A stretch of DNA of 64,000 nt from Microbacterium sp. 70-16 (GCF_001898315.1 NZ_MKTQ01000029.1:124001-188000); one strand, 5' to 3'. Positions 8,136 to 17,110 are shown, numbered from the stretch's first letter. A program made the numbers and translations. Notes: generated by a model not told the origin, from the sequence alone.

Positions 8136-9167
8136 ATGGACCTCGCAACCCTCTGGTTCTTCATCGTCGGAGTTCTCTTCGTCGGCTACTTCACCCTCGA
8201 CGGCTTCGACTTCGGTGTCGGCATGTCGCTGCCCTTCCTCGGCAAGGACGAGGTCTCGCGCCGTCAGGTGATCAACACGATCGGCCCCGTGTGGGACCTC
8301 AACGAGACGTGGGTCATCGTCGCCGGTGCGTGCCTGTTCGCCGCGTTCCCCGAGTGGTACGCCACGCTGTTCAGCGGCTTCTACCTGCCGCTGCTGCTGA
8401 TCCTGCTCGCACTGATCCTGCGCGGTGTCTCGTTCGAGTACCGGCACCAGCGTGAGGATGCCACGTGGAAGCGCCGCTTCGACTGGATGATCACGATCGG
8501 CTCGGCCGCCCCCGCACTGCTGTGGGGTGTCGCCGTCGGCAACATCGTGCAGGGCGTACCGATCGATGCCGACAAGAACTTCACCGGGTCGCTGCTGACG
8601 CTGCTCAACCCGTACGGCCTGTGGGTGGGCGTCACGACGCTGCTGCTGTTCTTCCTGCACGGCGTGTACTTCGTGGGACTCAAGACCGACGGCCAGGTGC
8701 ACCACGACGCGCAGGCGCTCGGCAAGAAGCTCGCGATCCCGACCGTGATCTTCGCCGCGGGCACGGTCGTGTGGACGATCATCATCGCCGCGGGCCGCGA
8801 GGCGCCGCTGCTGTGGGCCGTGATCGCCGCCGGCGTCATCGCCGCTGTGGCACTCTTGGCATCCGTCTTCTTCAACTGGATCGACCGTGACGGTCGCGCG
8901 TTCGCGGCGGGGGCGGTGACGATCGTGTTCGCCGTGCTCACGCTGTGGCTGGCGCTGTTCCCGTACGTCATGCCGGCGTCCAATGATCCGGCGAACAGCC
9001 TCACGATCGCGAACGCCTCTTCGACGCAGACGACGCTCGAGATCATGAGCTGGGCCGCGCTGATCTTCCTGCCGCTCGTGCTCGCGTACCAGGGCTGGAC
9101 CTACTGGATCTTCCGCAAGCGCATCACCCGCACCATGATCGAGCAGGCCGAGGTCGCCGCGCACTGA
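8136..9167 (+). CDS. cydB: Cytochrome bd quinol oxidase subunit II
   Basis: A 343-residue membrane protein with about nine membrane segments and the GYFTLDGFDFGVGM opening typical of CydB. It partners CydA and completes the oxidase. It starts 8 nt after cydA, with TAGGAG as its ribosome site, so the two are cotranscribed. The 153 bp behind it contain a palindromic element before cydD. Confidence 0.97.
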   Translation: MDLATLWFFIVGVLFVGYFTLDGFDFGVGMSLPFLGKDEVSRRQVINTIGPVWDLNETWVIVAGACLFAAFPEWYATLFSGFYLPLLLILLALILRGVSFEYRHQREDATWKRRFDWMITIGSAAPALLWGVAVGNIVQGVPIDADKNFTGSLLTLLNPYGLWVGVTTLLLFFLHGVYFVGLKTDGQVHHDAQALGKKLAIPTVIFAAGTVVWTIIIAAGREAPLLWAVIAAGVIAAVALLASVFFNWIDRDGRAFAAGAVTIVFAVLTLWLALFPYVMPASNDPANSLTIANASSTQTTLEIMSWAALIFLPLVLAYQGWTYWIFRKRITRTMIEQAEVAAH

Positions 9168-9205
9168 GTCGCCGGGCGCGGCCCCGCGCCGCTCCCCGTG
9201 GCGCC

Positions 9206-9282
9206 GAGTGCGCCGGTTCGTGTCGAGTGCGCCGGTTGTGGCGCACCAGGAACGGGCGCACTCGGCACTACCGGGCGCACTC
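9206..9282. repeat. Palindromic repeat element, family 1 copy A (GAGTGCGCC pairs)
   Basis: GAGTGCGCC occurs at 9206-9214 and 9225-9233, and its inverse GGCGCACTC at 9255-9263 and 9274-9282. Both pairs are spaced exactly 19 nt and the whole is symmetric about one centre. It fills the cydB-cydD gap. Copies B (48668-48744) and C (49826-49902) have the same geometry. Role unknown; it can fold into a hairpin. Confidence 0.85.
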
Positions 9283-9320
9283 GGGGCGGAGAACCCACAT
9301 CAGTGAGGCAGGATCGAAGC

Positions 9321-11084
9321 ATGGCATCCGAGGCGAGACCGACGCGTGTGCGCCCGGTCGACCCGCGTCTCGTGCGGTACGCGGCGGCGTCGCGCGGGTT
9401 CTTCGTCGCGATCGCGGCGATCGGGGTCGCGCAGACGGCCGTCGTCATCGCGTTCGCGTGGCTGCTGACCCGCGCCGTCACACGCGTGATCGAAGGGATG
9501 CCTTGGGCTGAGCTCACCGGCATCCTGTTCTGGCTCGGCGTCACCGTCGCGATCCGCGCGCTGCTGATCTGGGCGCGCGAGGCGGCGTCGGCGCGCGCCG
9601 CGGCGCGGGTGCAGCTGCAGCTGCGCGAGCAGCTGGTCGGCGCCGTGGGCAAGCTCGGCCCGGGCTGGCTCGCGGGCCGCAGCACGGCGAAGCTCGCCGT
9701 CACCGCCGGGCGTGGGCTCGAAGCGCTGGATGCCTACTTCGGCAGATATCTGCCCCAGCTCGTGCTCACGGTCATCGCGACCCCGGTGCTCGTCGCCGTC
9801 ATGTGGTGGCAGGACTGGATCTCGGGGCTCACGGTGCTCATCACACTGCCCCTGATCCCCCTGTTCATGGTGCTGATCGGCCTCGCGACCCGCACGGTGC
9901 AGCAGAAGCAGTGGCAGACGCTCGGACAGCTCGCCGCGCGCTTCGCCGACACCGTGCAGGGCCTGTCGACCCTCAAGGTCTTCGGCCGCCAGCACCGCGC
10001 CGCGACCTCGATCGAGAAGGTCACCGACACGTATCGCGGCGAGACGATGCGCGTGCTGCGCGTGTCGTTCCTGTCGGGGTTCGCGCTCGAGCTGCTGGCA
10101 TCCATCTCAGTCGCGATCGTCGCGGTGTCGATCGGATTCCGCCTGCTCGACGGATCGCTCGCCCTGCCCGTGGGACTGTTCGTGCTGCTGCTCGCGCCCG
10201 AGGCGTACCTGCCGCTGCGGCAGGTCGGCGTGCAGTTCCACGCCGCCGCCGAGGGCGTCGCCGCGACGGAGGACGTGTTCGCGGTGCTCGATGAGGCCCG
10301 CGCGGTCGCGGCCGGGCCCGCGAGCCGGCCTGCAGCTCGGCCTGCAGCTCGGGAGGAGATTTCGCTTCCGGAGGGCCAGATCGGGGCATCCACTCCTCCC
10401 GAACGGAAATCTCCTCCCGAAGTGCAGGCCGGGCACCTCGAGGTACGCGACCTGAGCGTGCGTCGCGGCGAGCTGGTGCTGCCGCCCGTGACGTTCACGG
10501 CGGCGCCCGGCACGGTGACCCTCATCGAGGGGCCGAGCGGATCGGGCAAGTCGAGCCTGCTCGCCGCGCTGCGCGGTGCGGCCCGCTTCGACGGCGACGC
10601 GACGGTCGATGGGATGCCCGTGACAGGGCTCTCCCCCGCGACGTGGCTCGCGTGGGCGGGCCAGCAGCCCGGGCTCATCGCCGGGACGGTGGCGGAGAAC
10701 GTCGCGCTCGGGGATGCGGGGGACAGCCCCTCGACAAGCTCGGGGACCACGATCGCGCGCGCCCTGCAGCTCGCGCAGGCGGGCGAGCTCGACCAGGCCC
10801 GCGAGCTCGGCGTGCAGGGGGCTGGCCTCTCGGGCGGGCAGGCGCAGCGCGTGGCGGTCGCCCGCGCGATCTACCGCCACCTGCGCGGGCTCGCGCCGGT
10901 GCTCGCCCTCGACGAGCCGAGCTCGGCCCTCGACGCCGATACCGAGGGCGCGCTGTGGCGCAACGTGCGGGCACTGGCCGATGCCGGTGCCACGGTCCTG
11001 CTCGTCTCGCACCGGCGCAGCGCGCGCGAGATCGCCGATCAGGTCGTGACCCTCGCCGCGCGCACCGTGGAGGTGGTCTCGTGA
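9321..11084 (+). CDS. cydD: Thiol reductant ABC exporter subunit CydD
   Basis: A 587-residue ABC half-transporter: about six membrane segments up to residue 310, then a nucleotide-binding domain (370-587) with Walker A GPSGSGKSS near 403, signature LSGGQAQRVAVARA and Walker B VLALDEPSSALD. With CydC it exports cysteine/glutathione-type thiols (in E. coli) and is needed for bd oxidase assembly. The ATG at 9321 was chosen; upstream codons fall in the repeat element. The linker between the two domains (residues 345-369) is encoded by an inserted 86-bp palindromic element shared with another gene. The stop overlaps the GTG of cydC. Confidence 0.95.
   Translation: MASEARPTRVRPVDPRLVRYAAASRGFFVAIAAIGVAQTAVVIAFAWLLTRAVTRVIEGMPWAELTGILFWLGVTVAIRALLIWAREAASARAAARVQLQLREQLVGAVGKLGPGWLAGRSTAKLAVTAGRGLEALDAYFGRYLPQLVLTVIATPVLVAVMWWQDWISGLTVLITLPLIPLFMVLIGLATRTVQQKQWQTLGQLAARFADTVQGLSTLKVFGRQHRAATSIEKVTDTYRGETMRVLRVSFLSGFALELLASISVAIVAVSIGFRLLDGSLALPVGLFVLLLAPEAYLPLRQVGVQFHAAAEGVAATEDVFAVLDEARAVAAGPASRPAARPAAREEISLPEGQIGASTPPERKSPPEVQAGHLEVRDLSVRRGELVLPPVTFTAAPGTVTLIEGPSGSGKSSLLAALRGAARFDGDATVDGMPVTGLSPATWLAWAGQQPGLIAGTVAENVALGDAGDSPSTSSGTTIARALQLAQAGELDQARELGVQGAGLSGGQAQRVAVARAIYRHLRGLAPVLALDEPSSALDADTEGALWRNVRALADAGATVLLVSHRRSAREIADQVVTLAARTVEVVS
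10342..10427 (+). repeat. In-frame palindromic element inside cydD (copy E1)
   Basis: An 86-bp imperfect palindrome with arms built on CTGCAGCTCGGGAGGAGATT and its inverse, and an 18-nt loop. It encodes REEISLPEGQIG ASTPPERKSPPEVQ between the membrane and ATPase domains. Copy E2 at 38405-38490, read in its gene's direction, aligns without gaps, has the same length and is in the same reading frame. Confidence 0.85.
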
Positions 11085-12751
11085 CGACCGCGACCGACAT
11101 CCTGCGCCGCGCGATGCCGCCGCTGCGACGGTTCTGGCCGGGGGCCGCGTCGGGGTTCCTGTCCGAGGCATCCGCCGTGGCTCTGCTCGCCTGCAGCGCG
11201 TGGCTCATCGTGCGCGCGAGTGAGCAGCCGGCCGTCATGTACCTGTCGGCGGCTGTCGTCGGGGTGCGCGCGTTCGCGCTCAGCCGCGCCGCGTTCCGCT
11301 ACACCGACCGCCTCGCGAGCCACGACGCGGCCCTGCGCCAGCTCGCCGTGACCCGCACCGATCTGGTGCGCCGGCTCATCCCGCTCGCTCCCGACGGGCT
11401 GACGCGCACGCGCCGCGGGTCGGTGCTGGGCGCCCTCGTCGACGACGTCGACGATCTGCAGAACCTGCCGCTGCGCGTGGTGCTGCCGCTCGTGTCGTCG
11501 GCCGCCGTCGCGATCGGTGCTGTCATCCTCGTCGCTCTCGTGTGGTGGCCTGCCGCCCTCACCCTGCTCGCGTGTCTCGTCGTCGCCACGATCGCCGCGA
11601 CCGCGTGGGGCTGGGCATCGGGCTCGCGCGCCGAGCGCGCCATCGCGCCGTTGCGCGCACGCCTCGCCGATGCTGTGCTCGATCACCTCGCGAGCCTCGA
11701 TGTGCTCGTCGCGTTCGGGGCCGAGCGGGCGAGCGCCGAACGCATCGCACAGGCCGATGCGGCGCTCCGCCGCGCCGTCGTCCGCCGTGCCGGAGCGCAG
11801 GCCGGCACGGCCGCGGTCGTCTCGCTCGCCGCCGGAGCTGCGTCTCTGTTCGCGGTCATCGCCACCGTCCCGGCGCTCGGATCGGGCACGATCACAGCCC
11901 CCGCCTTCGCCGTCGCGGTACTCGTGCCGATGGCCGTTTTCGAGGTGTTCGCGGCGGTGCCGGCCGCGGCGGCGTCATGGCGGCAGGTGCGCGCCTCCGC
12001 CGAGCGGATCGCTCAGGCCATCCCCGACGAGATCCCCGCGGGCATCCCATCGGAGGTCACTCCCGCTGCCACGGGCGACGCACCCGCGCTCGGCACAGGC
12101 CTCGCCCTGCGTGGCGTCCACGCCCAGTGGCCGGGTGGCGCAGGCGACAGTCTGCACGGCGTCGACCTCGAGGTGGGCCGCGGCGAGCGCGTCCTCGTCG
12201 TGGGGTCGAGTGGTGCCGGCAAGACGACCCTCGCGCACGTGCTCGTGCGGTTCCTCGACACGACCGCGGGTGGTTACATGATCGGCGGTGTCGACGTCGC
12301 GACGCTCGCCGCCGACGATGTCCGCCGCACTGTGGGCCTCTGCGAGCAGCACCCGATGCTGTTCGACGAGGACATCCGCCAGAATCTGCTGTTCGCGCGC
12401 GACACGGCAACGGATGCCGAGCTCGAGGCCGTGCTCGGCCGCGTCGGCCTCGGCGACTGGCTGCACGAGCGCGGCGGCCTGGACGCCCGCGTCGGCGAGC
12501 GCGGCGCGCTCGTGTCGGGCGGGCAGGCCCAGCGCATCGCCCTCGCGCGGGCGCTGCTGCGCGGCTTCCCGGTGCTCGTGCTCGACGAGCCGACGGCGGG
12601 CGTCGACGCGGATGCCTCGGACGCCCTGCTCACCGACCTGCTGACCGCCGTCGACGGCGACCAGGCAGTCGTGCTGATCTCGCACGTCGCGGTGCCCGCA
12701 GGTCTCGTCGACCGCACCGTACGCCTCGAGGCAGGCCGCCTGCACGGCTGA
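11081..12751 (+). CDS. cydC: Thiol reductant ABC exporter subunit CydC
   Basis: A 556-residue ABC half-transporter that pairs with CydD. Membrane domain about 1-310, nucleotide-binding domain after 330 with Walker A GSSGAGKTT (near 375), VSGGQAQRIALARALL and LVLDEPTAGVD. The GTG start overlaps the cydD stop (GTGA). The gene ends inside a strong hairpin shared with convergent moaA. Confidence 0.95.
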   Translation: MTTATDILRRAMPPLRRFWPGAASGFLSEASAVALLACSAWLIVRASEQPAVMYLSAAVVGVRAFALSRAAFRYTDRLASHDAALRQLAVTRTDLVRRLIPLAPDGLTRTRRGSVLGALVDDVDDLQNLPLRVVLPLVSSAAVAIGAVILVALVWWPAALTLLACLVVATIAATAWGWASGSRAERAIAPLRARLADAVLDHLASLDVLVAFGAERASAERIAQADAALRRAVVRRAGAQAGTAAVVSLAAGAASLFAVIATVPALGSGTITAPAFAVAVLVPMAVFEVFAAVPAAAASWRQVRASAERIAQAIPDEIPAGIPSEVTPAATGDAPALGTGLALRGVHAQWPGGAGDSLHGVDLEVGRGERVLVVGSSGAGKTTLAHVLVRFLDTTAGGYMIGGVDVATLAADDVRRTVGLCEQHPMLFDEDIRQNLLFARDTATDAELEAVLGRVGLGDWLHERGGLDARVGERGALVSGGQAQRIALARALLRGFPVLVLDEPTAGVDADASDALLTDLLTAVDGDQAVVLISHVAVPAGLVDRTVRLEAGRLHG

Positions 12752-12770
12752 CGCAGTCAGCCGTGCAGGC
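12738..12770. terminator. Bidirectional hairpin between cydC and moaA
   Basis: A perfect 15-bp stem (GCCTGCACGGCTGAC and its inverse) with a GCA loop, overlapping the last codons of cydC and lying 14 bp beyond the end of moaA. Convergent placement suits transcription termination from both sides. Confidence 0.8.
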
Positions 12771-12783
12771 ACGCCTGAGGTGA

Positions 12784-13851
12784 TCAGCCGCCGATCGCGT
12801 TCATCCCGCGCGCCGGCTGCAGGAAGCTCGGGTCGTCGATCGCGTGTCCGGGCAGCTTTCCCGCGACGCACCCGCGCAGCATCCGGTCGACCGCAACGTC
12901 GTCGGCCCCCGCGCGCAGCACCGGCAGCAGGTCGTACTCGTCGAGCGAGAACAGGCAGTTGCGCAACTGCCCGTCGGCGGTCAGGCGCAACCGGTCGCAG
13001 TCGCCGCAGAAGGGCGCCGTGACCGAGGCGATGACGCCGACCGACGCCGGCCCGCCGTCGAGCAGGAACCGCTCGGCGGGCGCTCCCCCGCGGCCGGGCA
13101 CCGGCTCGAGATCCCAGCGGGTGCGCAGCGCCGCGAGGATCTCGTCGCGCGTCACCATCTGCCGGCGGTCCCACGTGTGTCCGGCATCCAGCGGCATCTG
13201 CTCGATGAACCGCATCTGTGCGCCGTGCGCGAGGGCGAACTCGACGAGGTCGACGAGCTCGTCGTCGTTGACGCCGCGCATCGCGACGGCGTTGAGCTTG
13301 AGGGGGCGAAGCCCGGATGCCGCGGCGGCGGCGATCCCCGCGCGCACATCCTCGAGACGGTCGCGCCGGGTGAGCTCTCGGAAGCGCTCCCGATCCAGCG
13401 TGTCGATCGAGATGTTGAGGCGATCCAGGCCCGCCGCGACGAGGTCGGGAAGCATGTCAGCGAGGCGAATGCCGTTGGTCGTCATCGCGATCTCGACGGG
13501 GCCCTGCGGACCCGAGATCGCGGCGAGACGGCGCACGATATCGACGACGTCGGTGCGCAGCAGCGGTTCGCCACCGGTCAGGCGGAACGTCGTGATGCCG
13601 GATGCCGCGGCGATGCCCGCGACCCGCACGATCTCGTCGGCGGTCATGAGGCCTGCACGGGCGAGCCACTCGTTGCCCTGCTCGGGCATGCAGTACGTGC
13701 AGCGCAGCGAGCAGCGGTCGGTCAGCGAGATGCGCAGGTCGCGGTGCACCCGCCCGAAGCGGTCGACGAGGGCGTCGCCGGGCACCCCCGCGGTGGCACG
13801 CTCGTCGACCGCACGCGCCGGGCGCGTGGGCGAGAGATTGACGGCCACCAT
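12784..13851 (-). CDS. moaA: GTP 3',8-cyclase (molybdopterin biosynthesis)
   Basis: A 355-residue radical SAM enzyme that converts GTP to 3',8-cyclo-GTP, the first step of molybdenum cofactor synthesis. The SAM-cluster motif CSLRCTYC is at residues 47-54 and the C-terminal cluster motif CGDC with a third Cys (LRNC) lies near 276-295; the protein ends in GG as MoaA does. A TAGCCT -10 box lies 6 nt before the ATG and there is no ribosome site, so a leaderless transcript is likely. It lies directly downstream of modC on the same strand. Confidence 0.97.
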   Translation of the reverse strand: MVAVNLSPTRPARAVDERATAGVPGDALVDRFGRVHRDLRISLTDRCSLRCTYCMPEQGNEWLARAGLMTADEIVRVAGIAAASGITTFRLTGGEPLLRTDVVDIVRRLAAISGPQGPVEIAMTTNGIRLADMLPDLVAAGLDRLNISIDTLDRERFRELTRRDRLEDVRAGIAAAAASGLRPLKLNAVAMRGVNDDELVDLVEFALAHGAQMRFIEQMPLDAGHTWDRRQMVTRDEILAALRTRWDLEPVPGRGGAPAERFLLDGGPASVGVIASVTAPFCGDCDRLRLTADGQLRNCLFSLDEYDLLPVLRAGADDVAVDRMLRGCVAGKLPGHAIDDPSFLQPARGMNAIGG

Positions 13852-13955
13852 AGTGAGAGGCTACCCGCGGTGCGAGGGCACCCGTCCCGGCACGACCGGG
13901 GTATTTCCTCCGGCCCGACATTCGGCCCGGCACGACTCGGCGCTCCGGCTCGCCG

Positions 13956-15005
13956 TCATGCCAGCAGGCGCACCGCCTCGGGCGGCACCGACAGCCGCAC
14001 CGCCGCGCCGACGGCGAGACCACGCTCGGCGACCGTCTCGACCGACACGTCGGCGGCGAGCGTCGGCTCGGTCGTGTGCACGCGCACGCCCGCGGGGGTC
14101 TGCTCCAGCCGCGCGATGCGCGCGACCGGTGCACCGGGGCCGGCAGGTTCCGTTCCCGCCGCCGGCTCGATCCCCACGGCCGACGGCGGGAACAATGCGA
14201 CGGCGGCTCCGGCCGTGCGGAGCGTCACGGGAACCCGCAGCGCGCCCGCCGACCACACGCCGTCCGAAATCTCACCCGCGACCCGGTTGACGCCCGCGAC
14301 CGCGGCCCCGAAGGGAGTCGCCGGCGCCGCGAGCACGGACCGCACGGGCCCCGTCTGCGTGACGCGGCCGTCCTCGAGCAGCACGATGTCGCCGGCGAGC
14401 GCGACGGCATCCACCGCGTCGTGCGTCACGATGACGGTCGTCGTGCCCGTCGCCGCCAGGCGCTCGGCGAGCAGTGCCCGCACGCCCGACGCCGTCTCGG
14501 CATCGAGCGCCGTCAGCGGCTCGTCGAGCAGCAGCACGTCGGGCCGCGTCGCGAGCGCGCGCGCGAGCGCGACGCGTTGCTGCTGCCCGCCGGACAGCTC
14601 GCGGGGGCGACGGTCGCCCGCCTGCACATCTGCGAGCCCCACCTGCGCGAGCCACTCGTCGGCTTCGGCAAGGGCATCCGTTTTCGCCGTGCCGCGTGCC
14701 CGCAGTCCGAACGCGATGTTCTCGCGCGCCGTGAGGTGCGGGAACAGGTGCGGGTCCTGTCGCAGCAGCACGACGCCGCGGCGCTGCGGCGCGACGACCT
14801 GCCGCGGCGAGGTGAGCTCCCGACCACCGACACGCACATGCCCCTCGGTGACGCCGGCCAGGCCCGCGATGGCGTCGAGCAGCGTCGACTTGCCGGCACC
14901 GCTGGGCCCGAGCACCGCGACGGTCTCCCCCGCGGCGACCGCGAGTTCGACGTCGAGCCGGTACGCGCCGCGGTCGACGACGGCTTTGACCTCGAGCCCG
15001 CTCAT
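13956..15005 (-). CDS. modC: Molybdate ABC transporter ATPase
   Basis: A 349-residue ATPase of the molybdate importer. Walker A GPSGAGKST is at residues 33-41, the signature LSGGQQQRVALARAL near 128, Walker B LLLDEPLTALD follows, and a TOBE/Mop domain occupies the last 70 residues. The ATG overlaps the modB stop (ATGA); the open frame continues further upstream through modB in another frame and is not used. Supplies molybdate for the cofactor genes on both sides. Confidence 0.95.
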   Translation of the reverse strand: MSGLEVKAVVDRGAYRLDVELAVAAGETVAVLGPSGAGKSTLLDAIAGLAGVTEGHVRVGGRELTSPRQVVAPQRRGVVLLRQDPHLFPHLTARENIAFGLRARGTAKTDALAEADEWLAQVGLADVQAGDRRPRELSGGQQQRVALARALATRPDVLLLDEPLTALDAETASGVRALLAERLAATGTTTVIVTHDAVDAVALAGDIVLLEDGRVTQTGPVRSVLAAPATPFGAAVAGVNRVAGEISDGVWSAGALRVPVTLRTAGAAVALFPPSAVGIEPAAGTEPAGPGAPVARIARLEQTPAGVRVHTTEPTLAADVSVETVAERGLAVGAAVRLSVPPEAVRLLA

Positions 15006-15859
15006 CGGACACCCCCCGCGACGTTGCCGGGGCGCCACGCGCGCACGAGCAGCAGCACCGCGATCGCTGTGACGAGCAGCAGCAGCGACAGCGCGACGGC
15101 CGTGCCCTGCGAGACGCCGGCGCCGTTGAAGGCTGTGTAGATGGCCAGCGGCATCGTCTGCGTGACGCCGGGCGCGTTGCCGGCGAACAGCGCCGTCGCT
15201 CCGAACTCGCCGACGGCGCGCGCGAAGCACAGCACGACACCCGACACGAGGCCGGGGGCGGCCAGGGGCAGCGTGACCTGCCCGAGAATGCGCCAGCGGC
15301 CCGCGCCGAGCGCCGCGGCGGCGCGCTCGTACTCGACGCCCGTCGAGCGCAGCGCGCCCTCGAGGGCGAGAACGAGGAACGGCATCGCGACGAACGTCTG
15401 GGCGAGCACGACGGCCGTCGTCGTGAACGGGATGCGGACGCCGAACTCGAGCAACACCTGCCCGACGGCGCCGTTGCGGCCGAACAGGAACAGCAGCGCC
15501 ACGCCGCCGACCATGGGCGGCAGCACGAGCGGCACCGTCACGATCGCGCGCAGCACCGACGCGGTGCGCCCGCCCGAGCGGGCGATCAGGAGGGCCAGCG
15601 GCACGCCCAGCAGCAGGCACATGAGCGTCGCGACGAGCGCCGTCACGAGCGACAGGCCGAGGGCCGACAGCGCCTCGGGTGAGGTGATGTCGGCCCACAG
15701 CGTCGTCCACTCGACGCGGGCGACGAGCGCCCCGAGCGGCACGACCAGTAGCGCCAGCCCAAGCAGCGCGGGCACGAGGAGGATCTGCGGCATGAAGCCG
15801 CTCTCCCCCCGCCCGCGCCGGGCGAGGCCGCTCGACCGGCCGCTCACGGTGTGGCTCAA
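15002..15859 (-). CDS. modB: Molybdate ABC transporter permease
   Basis: A 285-residue permease with about six membrane segments and the binding-protein-dependent permease EAA loop (ERAAAALGAGRWRI near 190). It begins with TTG overlapping the modA stop (TTGA); a GTG twelve bases on is an alternative start. It carries molybdate from ModA through the membrane under ModC. Confidence 0.93.
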   Translation of the reverse strand: MSHTVSGRSSGLARRGRGESGFMPQILLVPALLGLALLVVPLGALVARVEWTTLWADITSPEALSALGLSLVTALVATLMCLLLGVPLALLIARSGGRTASVLRAIVTVPLVLPPMVGGVALLFLFGRNGAVGQVLLEFGVRIPFTTTAVVLAQTFVAMPFLVLALEGALRSTGVEYERAAAALGAGRWRILGQVTLPLAAPGLVSGVVLCFARAVGEFGATALFAGNAPGVTQTMPLAIYTAFNGAGVSQGTAVALSLLLLVTAIAVLLLVRAWRPGNVAGGVR

Positions 15860-16656
15860 GGAGCGCCGAAGCCCAGTCCGCTGAGCACCGAGCGACCGGT
15901 GTCACTCAGCACGAAGGCGACGAAGGCGGCGGCGACCTCAGAGTCGGGGGCACCGGTCAGGGCGACGATCGGGTACCGGTTGACGACGGCATCCGCGCCC
16001 TCGGTCTCGACGGTCTCGACCTCGTCGGTCGTCGCGGCATCCGTGACATAAACCAGGCCCGCGTCTGCCTCGCCGCTCGCGACCTTCGTCAGCACGGCGG
16101 TGACGTTCTGCTCGTAGCTGTCGACGCTCGCGGTGACGCCGGCGTTCTCGAGCAGCGTTGCGGATGCCGCGCCGCACGGCACTTCGGCCGCGCACAGCAC
16201 GACCGTGAGGTCGGCGTTCGCGAGGTCGGCGAGACCCGTCACACCACCGGGGTTGCCGACCGGCGTGACGAGGGTCAGCACGTTCGTCGCGAACAGCTCG
16301 GGGTCGGTCGCAAGGTCTGCGTCGACGACCTTCTGCATGTTCTTCTCGTCGGCCGATGCGAACACATCGACGCTCGCGCCCTCGATGATCTGCGTCGCGA
16401 GGGTCGACGAGCCGTCGTAGCTGATCGGGTTGACCGTCACACCGGGGTTCTCGGCCTCGAACTGTGTCGCGAGCTCGTCGAACGCGGTCTTCAGCGACGC
16501 GGCCGCGAAGACGGTCAGTTCACCCTCGAGCTGCGGCTCGGCGCTCGCGGAGGCATCCGATGTCGCGGTCGGGTCGGCGTCAGAAGCAGCGGTGGAGCAG
16601 CCGGTGAGCAACAGCAGGGCGGCGGCGGCGACAGCCGCGAGTCGGAGGGTGCGCAT
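15856..16656 (-). CDS. modA: Molybdate-binding lipoprotein
   Basis: A 266-residue solute-binding lipoprotein. The lipobox LLTGC puts the acylated Cys at residue 20. The mature part opens ELTVFAAASLKTAFDELA, the classic ModA oxyanion-binding loop, and contains SYDGSSTLATQI. It begins 3 nt after the regulator gene ends, giving the order regulator-modA-modB-modC. Confidence 0.95.
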   Translation of the reverse strand: MRTLRLAAVAAAALLLLTGCSTAASDADPTATSDASASAEPQLEGELTVFAAASLKTAFDELATQFEAENPGVTVNPISYDGSSTLATQIIEGASVDVFASADEKNMQKVVDADLATDPELFATNVLTLVTPVGNPGGVTGLADLANADLTVVLCAAEVPCGAASATLLENAGVTASVDSYEQNVTAVLTKVASGEADAGLVYVTDAATTDEVETVETEGADAVVNRYPIVALTGAPDSEVAAAFVAFVLSDTGRSVLSGLGFGAP

Positions 16657-16659
16657 GAA

Positions 16660-17052
16660 TCAGTCCTTCGGGGTTTCGACGATGACGGTGGTGGCTTTGA
16701 CGACGGCGACAGCGAGCGAACCCGGCTCGAGCCCGAGCTCGCGCACGGCTTCGGCCGACATGAGCGAGACGACGCGGTGCGGGCCGGCCTGGATGTCGAC
16801 CTGCGCCATCACCCCGTCGACCTGCACGCGGGTCACGATGCCGACGAACCGGTTACGCGCGCTGGAGAGCACATCGGTCGGGTCTTTGGCGGCGTGGGCG
16901 AGCTCGACAGCGCGGGCAGCGAGCGCGTCGCCGGGGATCCGCGTGGGCGAATCCCCCGTCGTCGGCAACGTGCCGTGATCGACCCATCGGCGCACGGTGT
17001 CGTCGCTGACACCGAGCAGCCGCGCGGCTTCGGCAATGCGGAAGGTATCCAT
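16660..17052 (-). CDS. Molybdate-responsive HTH-Mop regulator
   Basis: A 130-residue protein with an excisionase/MerR-like helix-turn-helix at 1-45 (AEAARLLGVSDDTVRRWVD) fused to a single Mop/TOBE domain (about 65-130: RNRFVGIVTRVQVDGVMAQV, SAEAVRELGLEPGSL). This is the actinobacterial counterpart of ModE: it would sense molybdate and control modABC. TAGTGT lies 6 nt before the ATG (leaderless). Two 11-bp repeats in the divergent promoter region are candidate operators. Confidence 0.88.
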   Translation of the reverse strand: MDTFRIAEAARLLGVSDDTVRRWVDHGTLPTTGDSPTRIPGDALAARAVELAHAAKDPTDVLSSARNRFVGIVTRVQVDGVMAQVDIQAGPHRVVSLMSAEAVRELGLEPGSLAVAVVKATTVIVETPKD

Positions 17053-17067
17053 GCATCGACACTATCG

Positions 17068-17110
17068 CGCAGATGCGGAGCAGATGACCGTGCTTATTCC
17101 GCAGATGCGG
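17068..17110. promoter_or_regulatory. Paired CGCAGATGCGG operators between mod and moeB promoters
   Basis: CGCAGATGCGG occurs at 17068-17078 and again at 17100-17110, 32 bp apart (about three helical turns). They lie between the divergent starts of the HTH-Mop regulator (17052) and the moeB-like gene (17200). TTATTCCGCA (17095-17104) overlaps the second copy. These are likely sites of the adjacent regulator, by position only. Confidence 0.5.

Noticed and set aside
9206..9282. Element A as an ordinary cydB terminator
   Set aside because: cydD lies just behind on the same strand and should be cotranscribed; the same arrangement recurs elsewhere with fixed 19-nt spacing, so simple termination does not explain it.
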